This document shows, in pieces, positions 53,569-64,000 of a stretch of 64,000 bases of DNA. The notes under the pieces were generated by a model that had not been told where the DNA came from, ran no database searches, and was given only the letters and a program-made list of their open reading frames with translations. The DNA is from Nannochloropsis oceanica. Taxonomy: Eukaryota; Sar; Eustigmatophyceae; Eustigmatales; Monodopsidaceae. Position 1 is the stretch's first letter. The number at the start of each line of letters is the position of its first letter. The position numbers were made by a program, and so were the translations under genes. The stretch is taken from contig CP038130.1 in NCBI GenBank assembly GCA_004519485.1, positions 1,470,449-1,534,448 on the forward strand, read 5' to 3'.

Positions 53569-56220
53569 ATGGTGGGAAGGTCTAATTCTGACCGGCAGTC
53601 AAGACAAGGCGTGCGACAGAACCTCTTTGGACATTCAGAACGCAAACGTTTAAGCAGCAAGAGTATGCGTGCGGGGAGCATCTATAGGAAAAGGGTTATA
53701 TCGGCTTTCCTGTTGGGCTCGTTCTTGCTAATCATCGGGCAAACTGTGATGATAATGAACAATAGAGAGACAACAAATTTTTTCTTACGAACAGACTTGC
53801 CAGAACGCCTGTTTCATAACACTCATTTTAGCTCAGGAAGGCCAACAGCTGCTGGGGACGAGCACAGGAGTGATAGCTACAACGTGACGAGACGTACCCC
53901 CTCAAGACGACATCAAGAACATGAGAAGGCTTTATCGTGTGCATCCCCCATCGTCGGGGTCAGGGTACGAGTATTTTATGTATCGGAAACCCAATCTGGC
54001 GGATCAAGGAAGTATATTCAAGATCTAATTCGGCATTACAGCTTGTATGGAATTGAGTTTCATAGGCTTTCGAGCAAGGCAGCTGCTTTAGAAGCAACGG
54101 ACAAATTTATGGAAAACGACATTCTTCTGGTTCAATATCTTTTGTACACAGATTTCACATTTGACGACATTTATGACCTGGTCGAAACTTACCGGCTACG
54201 TCTGGTTGTCCCGATCCACGATATGTACTTTCTTTCTGACGAGTCGTTGGAATATGAATATGATCCAATCATCCACTCTGCTGACCAGGGGAAAAAACTC
54301 AGCGCAAAGCAAAGGCTTTTTCTAGAGAAAGCAGATCACATTATTTTTCCGTCTGCTTACATCTATGACGTATTTCGCGAGGCTATCGAGCTTAAGTCCA
54401 TGGTTGTGGTCCCACATATTGACCAGAAATTATATCGTCGTACGTATATTCCTGCACTCAAGGCCAACATCAATATAGGCATCATCACCGAAGCATCTCA
54501 CACCAAGGGGCTGGGTCTACTGAAGAAGCTTTATCGATATGGGAGAAGGAAGGGAACGGACCGCGTCAAATTTTTCGTTTACTCTAAGTATGACAACAAA
54601 GGAGAGCCAAATGTCTTTGTTCGAGGAGAGTACATGGAAAACGACATTTATCGCAAATTGAAGCAGGACAAAGTTCACGGTCTATTGTTTCTAAACAACT
54701 ACCCTGAGACATATAGTTATGCTTTGACCAAAGGGATCAATTCAGGACTGCCAATCCTCTACACAAACATAGGTGCTATTGCAGATCGGGTCGCTGCGGA
54801 GAACAACACCGCAAAATATATTGCCACTGACAATACTGATGTGACTCAAAAGTTTGACTCTTTGCTAACCTTTATTCGAAAGCACGCTGGACTGGGAGAA
54901 AAGGACCAGACGTTATCCGTGCTTGAAAAGGAGAACCTCGTCGAAATACCAGTATTCTACGACAGTCTCTTTTTTAGAAGCGCTTTGGATATCATTAATT
55001 GCGTGCAAAACAACCACAACCGTTTTAGCAAGCATTTTGCCGAGATCCATCGCCATATTCAACCCTATGCCATATTTTTCCCTCAATTTCATCCCATCCC
55101 TGAAAATAACATCAACTTTTATGAAGGCTATACGGATATGACGAATTTAGTCGCAGCCAAGCTGGAGGATCCCAGCTTATTGACACCGCTGAAAAATCTC
55201 TTGGGCTTTTACGATTTGATGCAAAATAATGAGATGATTCCAAGACAAATTCAGGTTGCAAAATCATATGGCATAGCTGGATTCGCCATTTATTACTATT
55301 GGTTCAGCGACAATTCCGTCAGTCAAAAAAACATGGTCTTCCAAGAGGTAATAGACCGATTTTTTGAAACTGTCTTAAAGGATTTCTCAGTCTTCTTTGT
55401 GTATTGTAACGAAGCGTGGACCAAGAACGTGGCTTTTGGAACCCATAAAGGTGGATACACGATTGCAAATAACTATACTGCAGAGAACATCAGGATGAAT
55501 ATGCTCAATCTCGTCAAGTATTTTAAGCACCAAAATTATCGCAAAATCGGAAATCGGCCACTCTTCTTCTTGCATCATCCGCATGAAATGACAGATACTG
55601 AGATTCAATTGCTGAAGGCAGTAGGTGATTCAGTTATGAGAGAGAACGGTTTTTATGGAATTGAACTAATCGTGGACGGCAGGGAAGGGACGTACCCAGG
55701 TTTTCCTGGGTACTACTTGCATGCAAACTACAAGTCACCAAAATCCACTGTGTTCATGAAGACCTCAACCCGCCCCCAGCATATCGACTACAAAGCGTAT
55801 GTGCGCAAATTCTTGCCGAAGGAAGAGAAGTTGGGAGACAATTCTAGCACGATAAATTCAGTTTTTACAAATTTTGACAACACCGTGCGTTTTTATGCAC
55901 ACGACGAGGACCGGCAATTCGAGGGTGTGGGCAACAAGGCAATGTTCATGACACGGACTCAAGGAAGGAAGGTCGCGCTTTTTAAGGAGTTCTTAGATGT
56001 GCAACTTGTGAAATACTCTCAAAAGTCTGATCCCATTTCACAGATATTCCTCATCAATGCTTGGAACGAATGGGGTGAGCAAATGGTGTTGGAGCCGTCG
56101 AATGAAGAGGGATTTGCGTACCTTGAAGCTTTTCAGGAGAGGTTATTGCTCGCCCCTCTTTCAGATAGCGTACATAGCAGTGCATCCAGTAGATTGGGTG
56201 GAAGGGGAATACATTCATGA
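53569..56220 (+). CDS. GT4 + WbsX/GH99-like glycosyltransferase (second copy)
   Basis: 883 codons with no difference that I can see from 20217-22868 at protein level, in the same context 72 bp after the array. Identity over the coding and flanking DNA, including silent and intergenic positions, means either an extremely recent duplication or the same locus assembled twice. Domain content is as described for 20217-22868. Confidence 0.88.
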   Translation: MVGRSNSDRQSRQGVRQNLFGHSERKRLSSKSMRAGSIYRKRVISAFLLGSFLLIIGQTVMIMNNRETTNFFLRTDLPERLFHNTHFSSGRPTAAGDEHRSDSYNVTRRTPSRRHQEHEKALSCASPIVGVRVRVFYVSETQSGGSRKYIQDLIRHYSLYGIEFHRLSSKAAALEATDKFMENDILLVQYLLYTDFTFDDIYDLVETYRLRLVVPIHDMYFLSDESLEYEYDPIIHSADQGKKLSAKQRLFLEKADHIIFPSAYIYDVFREAIELKSMVVVPHIDQKLYRRTYIPALKANINIGIITEASHTKGLGLLKKLYRYGRRKGTDRVKFFVYSKYDNKGEPNVFVRGEYMENDIYRKLKQDKVHGLLFLNNYPETYSYALTKGINSGLPILYTNIGAIADRVAAENNTAKYIATDNTDVTQKFDSLLTFIRKHAGLGEKDQTLSVLEKENLVEIPVFYDSLFFRSALDIINCVQNNHNRFSKHFAEIHRHIQPYAIFFPQFHPIPENNINFYEGYTDMTNLVAAKLEDPSLLTPLKNLLGFYDLMQNNEMIPRQIQVAKSYGIAGFAIYYYWFSDNSVSQKNMVFQEVIDRFFETVLKDFSVFFVYCNEAWTKNVAFGTHKGGYTIANNYTAENIRMNMLNLVKYFKHQNYRKIGNRPLFFLHHPHEMTDTEIQLLKAVGDSVMRENGFYGIELIVDGREGTYPGFPGYYLHANYKSPKSTVFMKTSTRPQHIDYKAYVRKFLPKEEKLGDNSSTINSVFTNFDNTVRFYAHDEDRQFEGVGNKAMFMTRTQGRKVALFKEFLDVQLVKYSQKSDPISQIFLINAWNEWGEQMVLEPSNEEGFAYLEAFQERLLLAPLSDSVHSSASSRLGGRGIHS

Positions 56221-56917
56221 TAAGCTAAGAGTAAGTGTATTTCCATAGAAAACGGAGTCAAATCCTTGGACTCCAAGGAATCCATGGAAGAAAGGGGAGG
56301 GAGAGTCCAAACCAAGGGGTGGGCCTCAAAACGTAACGCTAGCTCGTAATGAAATGTACGAAAAGAAAAGCGTAGACGTCTATCATTATAACTACATTAT
56401 TCACAGCATCTCATTCATATGGCAAAGATTTCAACTCTGCATTTTTATTTTTATTTTGGGGGGGGGCTCTCCTGGTAGTGTCTACTGAAGAGATTGCGAA
56501 GGGAAGGCAGAAGTTTACACTGAACTGGGGAAAACCAGCTCGACGATTGGATTTTGAATGCTAAGGGTAGTATCAGTTTGAGTAAAGTCTAAGCCCATTC
56601 ATGTTTCTCACTTTATCTTCTCCAAATAACGCACGCCTTCACTTGCACTCTGCTAAGTATTTTGTCACCATGCTGGTGGCGATTTTGCCACTTCAGTATA
56701 TTGCACTATTTTAATTTTGTGTACAAAGTGACGAGATAATTTCGGACGAGGTCACGTCATCCGTCTCCCCAAACTATGTACAAGCGACGACTTACAGCAG
56801 ATGAGGACGCATTACATCAACTAACGAATGAATTCACGTGCAGGGCCTGAATTGTCCAAAACTTGTGCGACATGTGGTGCAGGCGTGTGCGATGATCACT
56901 ATGATGCTCTTTCAACC
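56221..56917. other. Intergenic, copy of 1554-2250
   Basis: Same sequence as the other two post-WbsX intervals, with a one-base difference in a T run further on (about 57270). No gene seen. Confidence 0.5.
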
Positions 56918-57248
56918 GGAATGGTGCTGGAACAAAGGAGCGACTTGTTCAGAGCGGGATGGCGTTATCGTCCCGCGAAAATGCCAGTGGCCTGATGCCG
57001 GCAGCTAACCCGTCATGCGGGTCGGGCTTATTTTTGTGCTCAAAATATGATAGAAGTAGATGTCACCATGCCGGTGGCAAAGCGCCTAGAGGCGAATAAA
57101 TCCCTAAAAAATAAAAACAATAAAAAAACTTAAATAACTTTCTGTATAGTCCGTATCAGGTTGTAATGTCGGTGGCTTGTAATGGTGATTAAAACCCCAA
57201 AAAAGTAAAAAGAACAGAAAACGCACATAACTTTCTGTATAGTCCGTA
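56918..57248 (-). repeat. Degenerate inverted-repeat element fragment (third copy)
   Basis: Counterpart of 2251-2581 and 23566-23896, with both terminal motifs preserved. Confidence 0.7.
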
Positions 57249-57544
57249 ATAATAAAACTATAATATTTTTTTTACACTTCTCCTTTTTCTCTACACCTCT
57301 TTTCTTGTCCTGTACTAATTTTCACTGCCCTAACGATCCTTTACAGTGTAAAGGTCAATCGCACATCTTTGTGTGAGACAATGCCCGGGACTGACCAACG
57401 GATGTCGGAGACGTAATGACCCTTCTCCAAAAAGTACTTGTCGAAGAAGAAAGAAATCTGCACATTGCATGCCTGCTTTCCAAGAATTCATGGCGTCGGG
57501 GGATGCGTACAAGAAACCTCTGAATATAATTTCAAAAGAAATGA

Positions 57545-60500
57545 ATGACATTGATGAGGAGAGGGAATAGCTGCAACCTCACTATAATGCAGCGCTTCAA
57601 GAAAAGCTTCGAGAGAAGTAGACATTCTCTGTCTTCTTGGCGACGATATTCTCATAATGCCACCATTTTGATGCTCGCCTTTTTTGTGGTTGGCTGGACC
57701 TTAAACCAGACGTATCTCTTGTCCCTTATTGATGAGCAGAAGATTTCAGAAAGAGCGATTTACACAGATGAGACAAGGAAGGGACTACCTTTGAAAGACA
57801 AACATCTCTCCAAAATCAGTCATCAAAATCTGACCTGTGTCCAGCCTTTGTACGGAGTGGATAATCGACAATTCAAAATTTTGTGTACATTTGAGATTTC
57901 AGACGCCCACACTTACTCGGGGATCTTGTACGACCCCAATGGAGCTTGCAATTCATTATCAGTGAAAGCCCTAAACGGTCTGCTGTCGGGTGGAGGAAGC
58001 TTAAAGATTGAATGCGCAACAAGTGGTACCGAATCAAGCTGGCTGTGGCATTTGCAGGTGACGGGAACTTGCCCCGTCCTCCCAATTTCTGATCACCGCA
58101 GACCAGAAGCAAACGCATCTGTTACTGTTCCGGCGTGGAGATTCAAGATAACTCAAAGAAATCTAGAATCTTCAATGTTTGCCCCCAAATTCTGCGTTCC
58201 CCCGGCCGGTTTCTGTTTTTTAAACTTGGCGAAGATTTGCTGACCAGTTAATTAGTATAGCGAGTGCAATAATGCTAAGCCGGAGAGACATGGCTTTACA
58301 TTAGTTCTTCCTTCTGATCTCTCAGCACCATTCTCTTTGATGGAAGTGGCGGAAGGGAAGGGAAAGAAGGCCCCACTCTCAGTTCTATACAACCTAGCGA
58401 GGCTGGAGCACACACTATCGAATGCCGGTTATACAGTGACATTGGACCTGCCGACAAGTAAAAATGGCCATCTTTCTTGGTTTAAGGACGCACTGGACCG
58501 TCATAGTGGCATACGAGAGGTTGATTTTTCGCTTCTCAAGTACTCAAGGCTCGAAGATATTGTGGTAGATATTGGAGACCTCTTTCTCGACATGATTTCG
58601 CTTGATGATATATTGCACACAGAGCTTTTCCAAATTGTCCAGTTCCTTGCTTCATCCCTCAATCCCCTGATTTACTCGTCTGTAGAGCATCTGCGACAGA
58701 CTTTGACCTCCATGAATCCAAAGGGGTTCAATGCTCTGGATTTTTTAATGGAGCATGACATGCCTCTGAATGTTTCAGGTGCAAAAAGCCTGGAGGCCCA
58801 ATGGGAAGAAGCTTTTGTCTCACACGTAGCATTTGATGCACAGCTACCACTTTACATCGCCGGCGGAAATACAGGCGCACATAGAAAGTGTCAGCAGCTT
58901 TTATGCACTGACAAGTTCCTTCTGGGTGCCATGACATTCTTCCCAGAAGTGTTAAAGAGGTCCCCGGAAGTTATGGCTGCGGTCGATATGCTGCTTCTTG
59001 TGGAGGCCAATAGCTTCACTGGACTGAAGTATTCTACTTTTTCACATTTGATTGCGACACTACGCGACGCTCGATTCACTTTCCACGTGCAAGATTCCTC
59101 CATGCTACACATTTTCCACGACCTTGTAAGATTTGGGACTCTGACTCCCTTGCCGCCCTGTCTCTGTACAAAGGAGAAATCGAAGCTCTAAGATCGTTGG
59201 ATACTGATTCCAAAAGCAAAAGGAAGCTGGCAGAGATCCGTTCATACATTAAAAGACTTGGTTTATCTTCCATACCTTTGGTCTTCGAAATGACCTATAT
59301 TTTGAATTTGTTTGAAACACCTGGAAAAGAGGACCTTGCAACGCAGGTGCTGCTTGAGTTTACAGCTTCTCATCACTCAGATAGATTGGTTGAAGGCCTG
59401 CGTCTCTTTTTGGAGCGAGATCCTATTCATGAATCCTTATTCGCCCGCGCTCTTTGTCATCACTTTCCCAGTATCGGTGATGTGACATGCAAAACGGCTA
59501 AACCGAGCAGGCTTCTTATTGTGTCGCATAGCTTGGTATCAGATGGTGCCCCCGTCGTTCTTGTGGACTATATCCTCTTTCTGTCTCGCGTCTTGAGATT
59601 GGATATAAAAAATTGTGACCAGGGCAGGCATGCCACAACATACATCCCTTCAGCGTGACCTTGAAAGAGCTAATATTCCTATAGCTACGACAGCTACGAC
59701 AGCACATTCGACGCAAGAGATTTTGATGTCATCTATATCAACACTCTGGACATGTGGTGGTACAATGGCCTTTGTTCGAAAGCAAAACGAGAAATATCTG
59801 CATCCGATGGATGGGCTTCAAAAGTCATATGGTGGGTGCATGAATCTGCAAGAGATCATTTCACAGATGTTCATCCCTACTTGCCAAAAGTCTTGAAAAG
59901 TGTAAATCAGGCTATTTTTACTACGCCTCAGAGCCGAGATGTCTACAAAGACATTATTGCCGACATTCCCTCTACCGTCATTGCGAACCCATTGGACATC
60001 AATTTAAGTCGGGATGCGCAGTTGCAAAGGCTTCGTCTCAAACACCGATCTGAAGAAATACAAGTGACCACCTCCGTCACATTTATATGATCGGAACAGT
60101 TCACCCTGGCCGTCACCAGCTCGATTTTGTGCATGCTGCACTGCAGCTCCTTCAATCTTGCCCGAAAGCTCAGACTTTTTATTTCGTTATCGTCGGATTT
60201 GATGGGGTCGCAGATGAGTACGAGGCAGAAGTGAAAGCGGCAATAGATGATGCGGGAGAGGATGTCGCGAAACATTTCAGATTAGTTCCTAGATTAAGTC
60301 ACTATGATTGCCTCCAATTGCTATCTGGTGCTGATGTCCTGGTAAGCATGAGCGACTTTGAGGCATTTGGAATGACACTCCTAGAAGCCATGAGCATGGG
60401 GAAACCTGTCATCACCAGCAAAGTGGATGGCGTGCCGAGTGTTATTTACCACGAAGCTATAGACGTGCCCTTAGGAAATGTTCTTCTTCTAAAAGAAGCT

Positions 60501-60734
60501 ATGGGGTCCATGCTGGAGGAAAAAAATAGGTCCTTGCATGCGATGCTAGCGATCCGGCATTATGAAAATTTCCAAACACTCGATACCAGGCTCAGACATA
60601 TTCAAGTTCTTGCGAACGCTATCAGGGGGAAACAAATAGTGTCACATTCTCCTCCTCTCGATACGAAGACCTTAGAACAAAAAGAAAACACAAGATTAAA
60701 AGCCATAGACGAGGAAGAAAAAAAAGGAAGATAA
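57545..60734 (+). pseudogene. Double-domain glycosyltransferase, frameshifted copy
   Basis: Same gene as 2879-6067 but interrupted by small indels near 58133, 58235, 58284 (plus two bases), 59178, 59607, 59682, 60089 and 60681, and a short duplication (CTACGACAG) near 59690. Almost no substitutions accompany them; one cluster is near 59108. The signal anchor, fucosyltransferase-like region and GT4 E-x7-E motif are all still readable in separate frames. Indel-only damage in short homopolymers is what uncorrected long-read or pyrosequencing error looks like, so this is probably the functional gene poorly sequenced, not a decayed paralogue. Confidence 0.8.
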
Positions 60735-61021
60735 ATTGATGGGTCCCCCAAAAAATGACGATATAAATTGTGGAGATAGGGAATAGTAAAAAAAATAGCG
60801 GGTACGCCCGCCCTGTGGGCAGGCAGGGGTGTGTATTTGTTGCGTGAGTAATAGGAAAAGAAAGGGGTGGGAAAGGAGGAAGTATGGGGGAGCATGTAGA
60901 CTATGTGCACACCTGGGGGAGTGCATTGTGTAATGGTGTGTGGTGTGTGAGAAGTAGGGGAAGAACAAGAAAGGAAGAGTCCTTTTTGTATGTTCTTTTT
61001 TTGTTTCTTTTTTGTGGGTCA

Positions 61022-61150
61022 AACAAATCCCAGGGGCAGACCTTTCAACAAGTTGCAATCTACTTGCCGTACCCGGTATTTGCCCACGGTCAGCTCTACG
61101 TCACGCTCTCGAGAGCGAGAGTAGGAGGCCCCATCAACATCACCATGATG
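61022..61150 (+). pseudogene. Pif1-like helicase C-terminal fragment (second copy)
   Basis: Identical peptide to 6351-6479 (NKSQGQT and HGQLYVTLSRAR motifs). It lies at the same distance from the glycosyltransferase gene, so it is part of the duplicated block. Confidence 0.65.
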
Positions 61151-61585
61151 ATCACTCACCTTCCTCTGCACGGCCAGCGACCTCCTGCACTCACCACACC
61201 CAATGTGGTGTCTGTAAGCAAGTGTTTGTGTACATGCGACCAGCACAGCCACCACTACAGCAACCCCAAGAAATGATGGAAGCATAGAATACCACTACAA
61301 CGCACAGACAGGCCTCATTAAAAAAGAGGAAAGACCCCCCCAAAAATAAACAGACCCCCGACACAGACTCTCTCTGATAACACCGAGTTGAAAGCGCGGA
61401 TGTTGGGTTTAAACTAGCGGCTCCTGCGCGTATTGGGTTTGAACAGGTTGCATCTCAGATGGTGTGTCCGGCACCCCCTCTTTTGCAACAAATGCTGAAA
61501 ATAAGGGGCCGGCGGGGTTACGATCCACCGACTCATCCGGCTAATTCAAGGAGCCGCAGTGCTGGCAGTCATTCGAGCTCCCAAG

Positions 61586-61749
61586 TTACATGGATGTTGG
61601 CTCCAGGAAGTCAAACTTGTATGCGCGGGTGCGGTGCTCGCGTGGTCGATGCTGTGCGCGCTGGTCATGCGTGGCCTCACGGTCAGCTGCACGTTCGGCT
61701 GTCCGCACTTCTGGCTCTTTGCACCGCCCTCGACGGGCTTGCCGTTCAG
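61586..61749 (-). pseudogene. Possible minus-strand exon, frame-broken copy
   Basis: Counterpart of 6916-7077 with two additional bases near 61625 that shift the frame. Same unknown peptide otherwise. Confidence 0.25.
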
Positions 61750-62255
61750 CTGCGCACTGGGTTACAAGTACTTCGGGGTTCAAGCGCCGCGTTGTCGACC
61801 CTGTCGGTCAGCTAATGTCAAGCCGGCCTTGCATCATTCGTACTTCCCGCTCTATTCCTGGTAAAACATTTTTCCATGGAAACTGTGTGTACAATTTCCC
61901 GAAAAAAGAGAACCGGTGACATCGGATATTTTTTAATCGTAGCTCGTGGTAGACAGTTTGGCAAAGACCTCTCCGATTTCGAACGGCTGATATTGCAGCT
62001 TTGGGAACAATAAAAAAGAGCAAAGTAGAAAGACAAAAAGTGCAGGTATTCTATATAGCCTGCTTTCAACCATCTTGGGAGGCCTCTGTATGAGCGTTAT
62101 ATTTTTTTTCTCCTGAGAATATATATCTTGTAGGTGTGAAAGGATTGAGTTGTTACAGCGCTCACTCCGTCATCTATTTTCAACGGCCTTCCGTCAAGGT
62201 TTCGCGCGGAAAAATGCGCTGCAAATTACCTATTAGGGCTTGCACAGTCCAAGAC

Positions 62256-62624
62256 TGGATAATGCCTCCTCCATTCGATGCTACTGCGACGAACATCCCG
62301 TGCCGCCCCGGGGTTCCATACGCGACACTAACCCACTCTTTAGAGGAGGGCGAATGAAATGTCCATGGATTTTGTGTGATTGGGGGATTTGGATAAGGAG
62401 GTGGAGGTGATGGTGGGGGAGGCGGTGGAGGTGTTGGCGGGGGTGTGGTGGAGATGTTTGGTGGTGGCGGGGAGGCGGTGGAGGCGGTGGGGGGTGGTGG
62501 AGGTGTTGGCGGGGGTGTTGGTGGAGGTGGAGGTGTTGGCGGTGGTGGAGGCGGTGGAGGCGTGTGAGGCGGTGGGGGTGGTGGGGGTTGTTGTGTACAG
62601 AAATACTTAAATAACTTTCTGTAT
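62256..62624 (-). repeat. VAYG fragment, Pro-rich minisatellite and fused transposon ends (second copy)
   Basis: Counterpart of 7585-7955. The minisatellite part (62399-62590) is several bases different from 7728-7918, and the palindrome's left arm reads ACAGAAATACTTAAA, missing part of GTTA. In the VAYG motif paired opposite indels in the C and G runs alter two residues, which points to sequencing error in this copy. Confidence 0.7.
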
Positions 62625-62732
62625 AGTCCGTACGGATTACGTGTATTGTGTATTGTTGTTGCCACGCGCTCCGCGCGCGCTTTATTTGAACAGCTATATA
62701 CGGTGTGTCTATCAGTATTCTTTTTACCATAT

Positions 62733-63855
62733 TTACTCACATTCTTGAGGGGGTGTCAGGCCTATGCACTTAGAGGCATTTGCCAGCTGAGGTAGGCACG
62801 CGCCTAACCGTCTCTTAATTTGCTCCCACGTCGACCACCAAGTGTGTCTCACAACACAAGGGCCTTTTCTTGAAACTTCCAATGCACGGCAGAGTACAGT
62901 GCTCCATTCTCCACGAAGGATGCCCCCCATAAGTCCCCTTATCATTATTTTGACAGTACCACGCGGCGGATACGAAGGGGCCACTCGCAACCAAAGAATA
63001 CGCCTGTTTATCTGTCATCGTAATGGACGTTCCTGTGACGTTCACCGTAATCACGTCGCAGTCGGGTTCGGGAAGCTAAGTTTCTCGAGCACGTTCAGAT
63101 TGTCGAGCTTCTAGAGATTGTTGGGGTATATTTTTTTGATAGGAAGTCCCTGAGAGTCCAGACTGGCCACCAGGTCGAGATCATGCAACACAATTCTGGA
63201 AGCCCCCGGCGAGACCTCAGGCTCTATCCATGCCAACGTCCGCCTCAAACGCATCCATCACAGTGTCGGATCCCGTCAGGGGCACGTAATTTGATCGGAC
63301 GGTGAACTTGTACGTGTGCACCCATCCAGTCGACGTCTCTGTTGCGAGTCCACGACAAACAGGACGGCTGAGACGCGGCGGTTCCCAGTCCAAGACCCTC
63401 GTCATCCGGACTTGTTCAAAGCCCTGGTTATTTATTGGAAGGATGGGCCTAGTTTGATGGTGGAGGTAAGGTTGACATACTTCTCTACAGAGGACACATG
63501 AGTTGATAAGCATCGCTTTAATCAAGACCCCCCGAGGGAACGAATCTGTCGGCAGAGTTCTTAACTCCGGTGGGGTACCATCCCTCCATAAAATACTGGC
63601 GGAGTAACAGTGCCAATCCAGACACATGAGGGCATGACAATGGACGTTCCCTGCCTTCTCCCTGTATCGCAGCTTGTCTGAGTCTTGGCGGAATTAATGG
63701 CGTTGCCAGGTGCGATCAAGTCGTCGGCTTGATGCGGCCGTCGATGGTAGGTCCGATGGAGGGATAAGTAGGCAAACGGACAATTTCGGTCCGAGAGACG
63801 AAAGGGGTTCAAAAATGGTCTCCGCGCAAGAAATGGAGAATTCGCAAGGACGAGT
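62733..63855 (-). pseudogene. Subtilase remnant (second copy)
   Basis: Counterpart of 8058-9166 with more single-base indels, for example near 62818, 62846, 63240, 63342, 63492 and 63637. These split the GTSMSCPHVSG motif region into several frames. The in-frame TAG after YPNNL near 63117 is shared with the other copy, so it is probably a true feature. Confidence 0.7.
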
Positions 63856-63936
63856 CTAAGCCCTTACAGTTCAATGCTCCCAACTCTCCCTCATCTGATT
63901 GATTGCTTGCATCCCTTTACCGCGGTCAACGGACGA

Positions 63937-64000
63937 TACAGAAAGTTACCTAAGTTTTTTGCTCTTTTTACTTTTTTGGGGTTTTAATCACCATAACGAG
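63937..64000 (+). mobile_element. Inverted-repeat element, left arm cut by window end
   Basis: The first 64 bases match 9247-9310, the left arm of the intact element, including the TACAGAAAGTTACC start and GGGGTTTTAATCACC block. The rest lies beyond the window. Confidence 0.8.

Overview
The window is nuclear DNA of a eukaryote. Genes carry short GT-AG introns with pyrimidine-rich acceptors. They encode an AMPK beta subunit, a Bet1-type SNARE, a PEBP-family protein, a UBP-type zinc-finger protein and several type II membrane glycosyltransferases. There are no operons, and I recognised no rRNA, tRNA or CRISPR. Compact spacing and short introns suggest a small unicellular eukaryote. An alga such as a eustigmatophyte or other stramenopile is my best guess, but this is weakly supported inference.

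Layout: (1) 1-10801 is one contig: 3' part of a GT4/WbsX-like glycosyltransferase gene, a 1062-aa double-domain glycosyltransferase, a transposon-rich stretch with a Pif1/Helitron-like scrap and a broken subtilase gene, a perfect-looking inverted-repeat element, and the start of a GT61-like gene. (2) 10802-10901 is a 100-N gap. (3) 10902-26609 holds the end of a coiled-coil gene, a zf-UBP gene, a tandem array of a 2,012-bp unit, a complete WbsX-like gene, and a copy of the double-domain glycosyltransferase cut off at 26609. (4) 26610-44264 occurs once: PEBP 3' exon, a 1656-residue polyQ protein, AMPK beta, Bet1, a complete GT61 gene on the minus strand, and the 5' part of the coiled-coil gene. 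(5) 44265-64000 repeats block 3 and then block 1 in order.

The repeated blocks are close to identical. Where they differ they do so mostly by single-base insertions or deletions in short homopolymers, with few substitutions outside the array. This looks more like one locus assembled more than once, with patches of uncorrected sequencing error, than like old paralogous duplication. Frameshifts in 10902-13900, 44265-49600 and 57545-64000 should therefore not be read as biological without raw-read support. The polymorphic 2,012-bp tandem array is the exception: its units differ by genuine substitutions.

Biologically, the most interesting content is a cluster of intronless, relatively AT-rich membrane-anchored glycosyltransferases: GT4+WbsX/GH99-like, fucosyltransferase-like+GT4, and two GT61-like genes. 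They sit beside GC-rich, intron-bearing housekeeping genes. The cluster plausibly builds a cell-surface or secreted glycan in the Golgi. The domain fusions and WbsX similarity hint at bacterial ancestry, which is inference. The family of short inverted-repeat elements with termini around CAGAAAGTTA, and the uncharacterised 2,012-bp array next to the WbsX gene, are the other unexplained structures.
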